Assembly: GCA_023437865.1 (NCBI GenBank) | Contig: JAEZFE010000275.1 | Location: 1 to 6,724 of the forward strand | Direction: 5' to 3' | From: Pseudomonadota bacterium | Lineage (GTDB): Bacteria; Pseudomonadota; Alphaproteobacteria; Rhodospirillales; Magnetospirillaceae | DNA: 6,724 bases | Shown here: positions 6,097 to 6,724 of the stretch, in pieces | How positions within the stretch are numbered: the stretch's first letter is position 1 | How the letters are laid out: the number at the start of each line of letters is the position of its first letter | Notes under the pieces: model-generated | The model's database searches: none | The model's input: only the letters and a program-made list of their open reading frames with translations | Told to the model about the DNA's origin: nothing | Program-made: the position numbers and the translations under genes

Positions 6097-6724
6097 TAAT
6101 CCAGCTCGCGCGGCAGACGGAAGGTCAGCGTCTCGTCCATGCCGGCCAGTTCATGCAGCTCGATGGGGCCGCGCAGGCGGTTGACCTCCTCCACCAGATC
6201 CTCCACCAGATGCTCGGGGGCCGAGGCCCCGGCGGTGATGCCCAGGGCCTCCACGCCGGCCAGCCAGTCTGGGTCGAGCCCCCGATGGTCGTCGATGAGG
6301 TAGGCCGCCACCCCGCATTCGGCGGCGATCTCGCGCAGGCGGTTGGAATTGGAACTGTTCTTCGCCCCCACCACCAGGATGGCCTGGGCCAGGCCCGACA
6401 GCTCGCGCACCGCCCGCTGACGGTTCTGGGTGGCGTAGCAAATGTCGTTGGTATCGGGGCCGATGATGGCGGGAAAGCGCCGTTTGAGCGCCTCCACCAC
6501 CTCGCGGGTGTCGTCCAGGCTCAGCGTGGTCTGGGTGACATAGGCCAGGCGTGCCGGGTCGGACACCCGCAGGCCCTCCACATCCGCCAATGTGGCGACC
6601 ACATGCACCGTGCCGGCGATCTGGCCCAAGGTGCCCTCCACCTCGGCATGGCCGGCATGGCCGATCAGCACGACCTCGCACCCCGCCTTGGCGTATCGTC
6701 GGCCCTCCATATGGACCTTGGAGA
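6096..6724 (-). CDS. ispH: IspH (LytB), HMBPP reductase, missing its N-terminus (partial)
   Basis: About 208 C-terminal residues of 4-hydroxy-3-methylbut-2-enyl diphosphate reductase, the last MEP-pathway enzyme, which makes IPP and DMAPP. The frame is open through the right edge of the window, where SKVHMEGRRY is the region just after the second cluster cysteine in this family. Visible motifs are GHAGHAEVEGTLGQ (conserved active-site His and Glu), YVTQTTLSLDDT (conserved Thr), NDICYATQNRQ with the third cluster cysteine (codon 6438-6440), VGAKNSSNSNRL (substrate diphosphate binding) and ITAGASAPE. The first two cluster cysteines lie beyond the window, so the gene is cut by the edge and is not a pseudogene. 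The Met codon at 6710-6708 is internal and should not be taken as the start. The gene ends at TAA, overlapping hpnH by one base. Placement beside hpn genes fits a role in supplying isoprenoid precursors, though the enzyme serves all isoprenoid synthesis. Confidence 0.97.
   Translation of the reverse strand, partial: SKVHMEGRRYAKAGCEVVLIGHAGHAEVEGTLGQIAGTVHVVATLADVEGLRVSDPARLAYVTQTTLSLDDTREVVEALKRRFPAIIGPDTNDICYATQNRQRAVRELSGLAQAILVVGAKNSSNSNRLREIAAECGVAAYLIDDHRGLDPDWLAGVEALGITAGASAPEHLVEDLVEEVNRLRGPIELHELAGMDETLTFRLPRELD

Noticed and set aside
6188..6211. Perfect tandem repeat of a 12-bp unit (CCTCCACCAGAT twice) inside ispH.
   Set aside because: It is in frame and encodes LVED/LVEE in a C-terminal helix. 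The region aligns with E. coli IspH, as I recall it, without an insertion, so it is not a lineage-specific expansion of note.

Overview
The window is a compact hopanoid (bacterial triterpenoid) biosynthesis locus from a strongly G+C-rich bacterium. The protein sequences and tight gene packing suggest an alphaproteobacterium, perhaps a Rhodospirillales/Magnetospirillum-like lineage; this taxonomic guess is inference from general resemblance, not a search. Almost every base is coding. The only real intergenic space is 88 bp, at 1628-1715.

Plus strand, left to right: the 3' end of hpnI (glycosyltransferase, 3-215, cut by the window edge); hpnJ (B12-type radical SAM, 212-1627); an 88-bp gap with a perfect hairpin and a possible 11-codon leader ORF; hpnD (presqualene diphosphate synthase, 1716-2570); shc/hpnF (squalene-hopene cyclase, 2571-4466); and hpnG (adenosylhopane nucleosidase/phosphorylase, 4463-4993). 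Junctions are ATGA, zero-spacing and GTGA types, as expected for translational coupling. Minus strand, reading leftwards from the right edge: ispH (5' end cut, 6724-6096), then hpnH (adenosylhopane synthase, 6096-4990), joined by a TAATG overlap. The two gene sets converge, and the stop codons of hpnG and hpnH overlap inside a palindrome.

Together the genes outline one route. IspH makes IPP/DMAPP, which (through enzymes not in the window) become farnesyl diphosphate. HpnD condenses this to presqualene diphosphate. Shc cyclises squalene to hopene. HpnH adds the 5'-deoxyadenosyl group to give adenosylhopane, and HpnG removes adenine on the way to bacteriohopanetetrol (BHT). HpnI and HpnJ belong to the branch that decorates BHT with N-acetylglucosamine and rearranges the sugar to the cyclitol ether. 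The usual partners hpnC, hpnE and hpnK are absent from the positions where they are commonly found.

I see no mobile element, CRISPR, tRNA or rRNA, and no clearly new system. The points most worth checking are the hpnD leader (hairpin covering the Shine-Dalgarno plus coupled mini-ORF), the direct hpnD-shc junction without hpnE, the stop-overlap palindrome between the convergent genes, and the unusually short HpnG.
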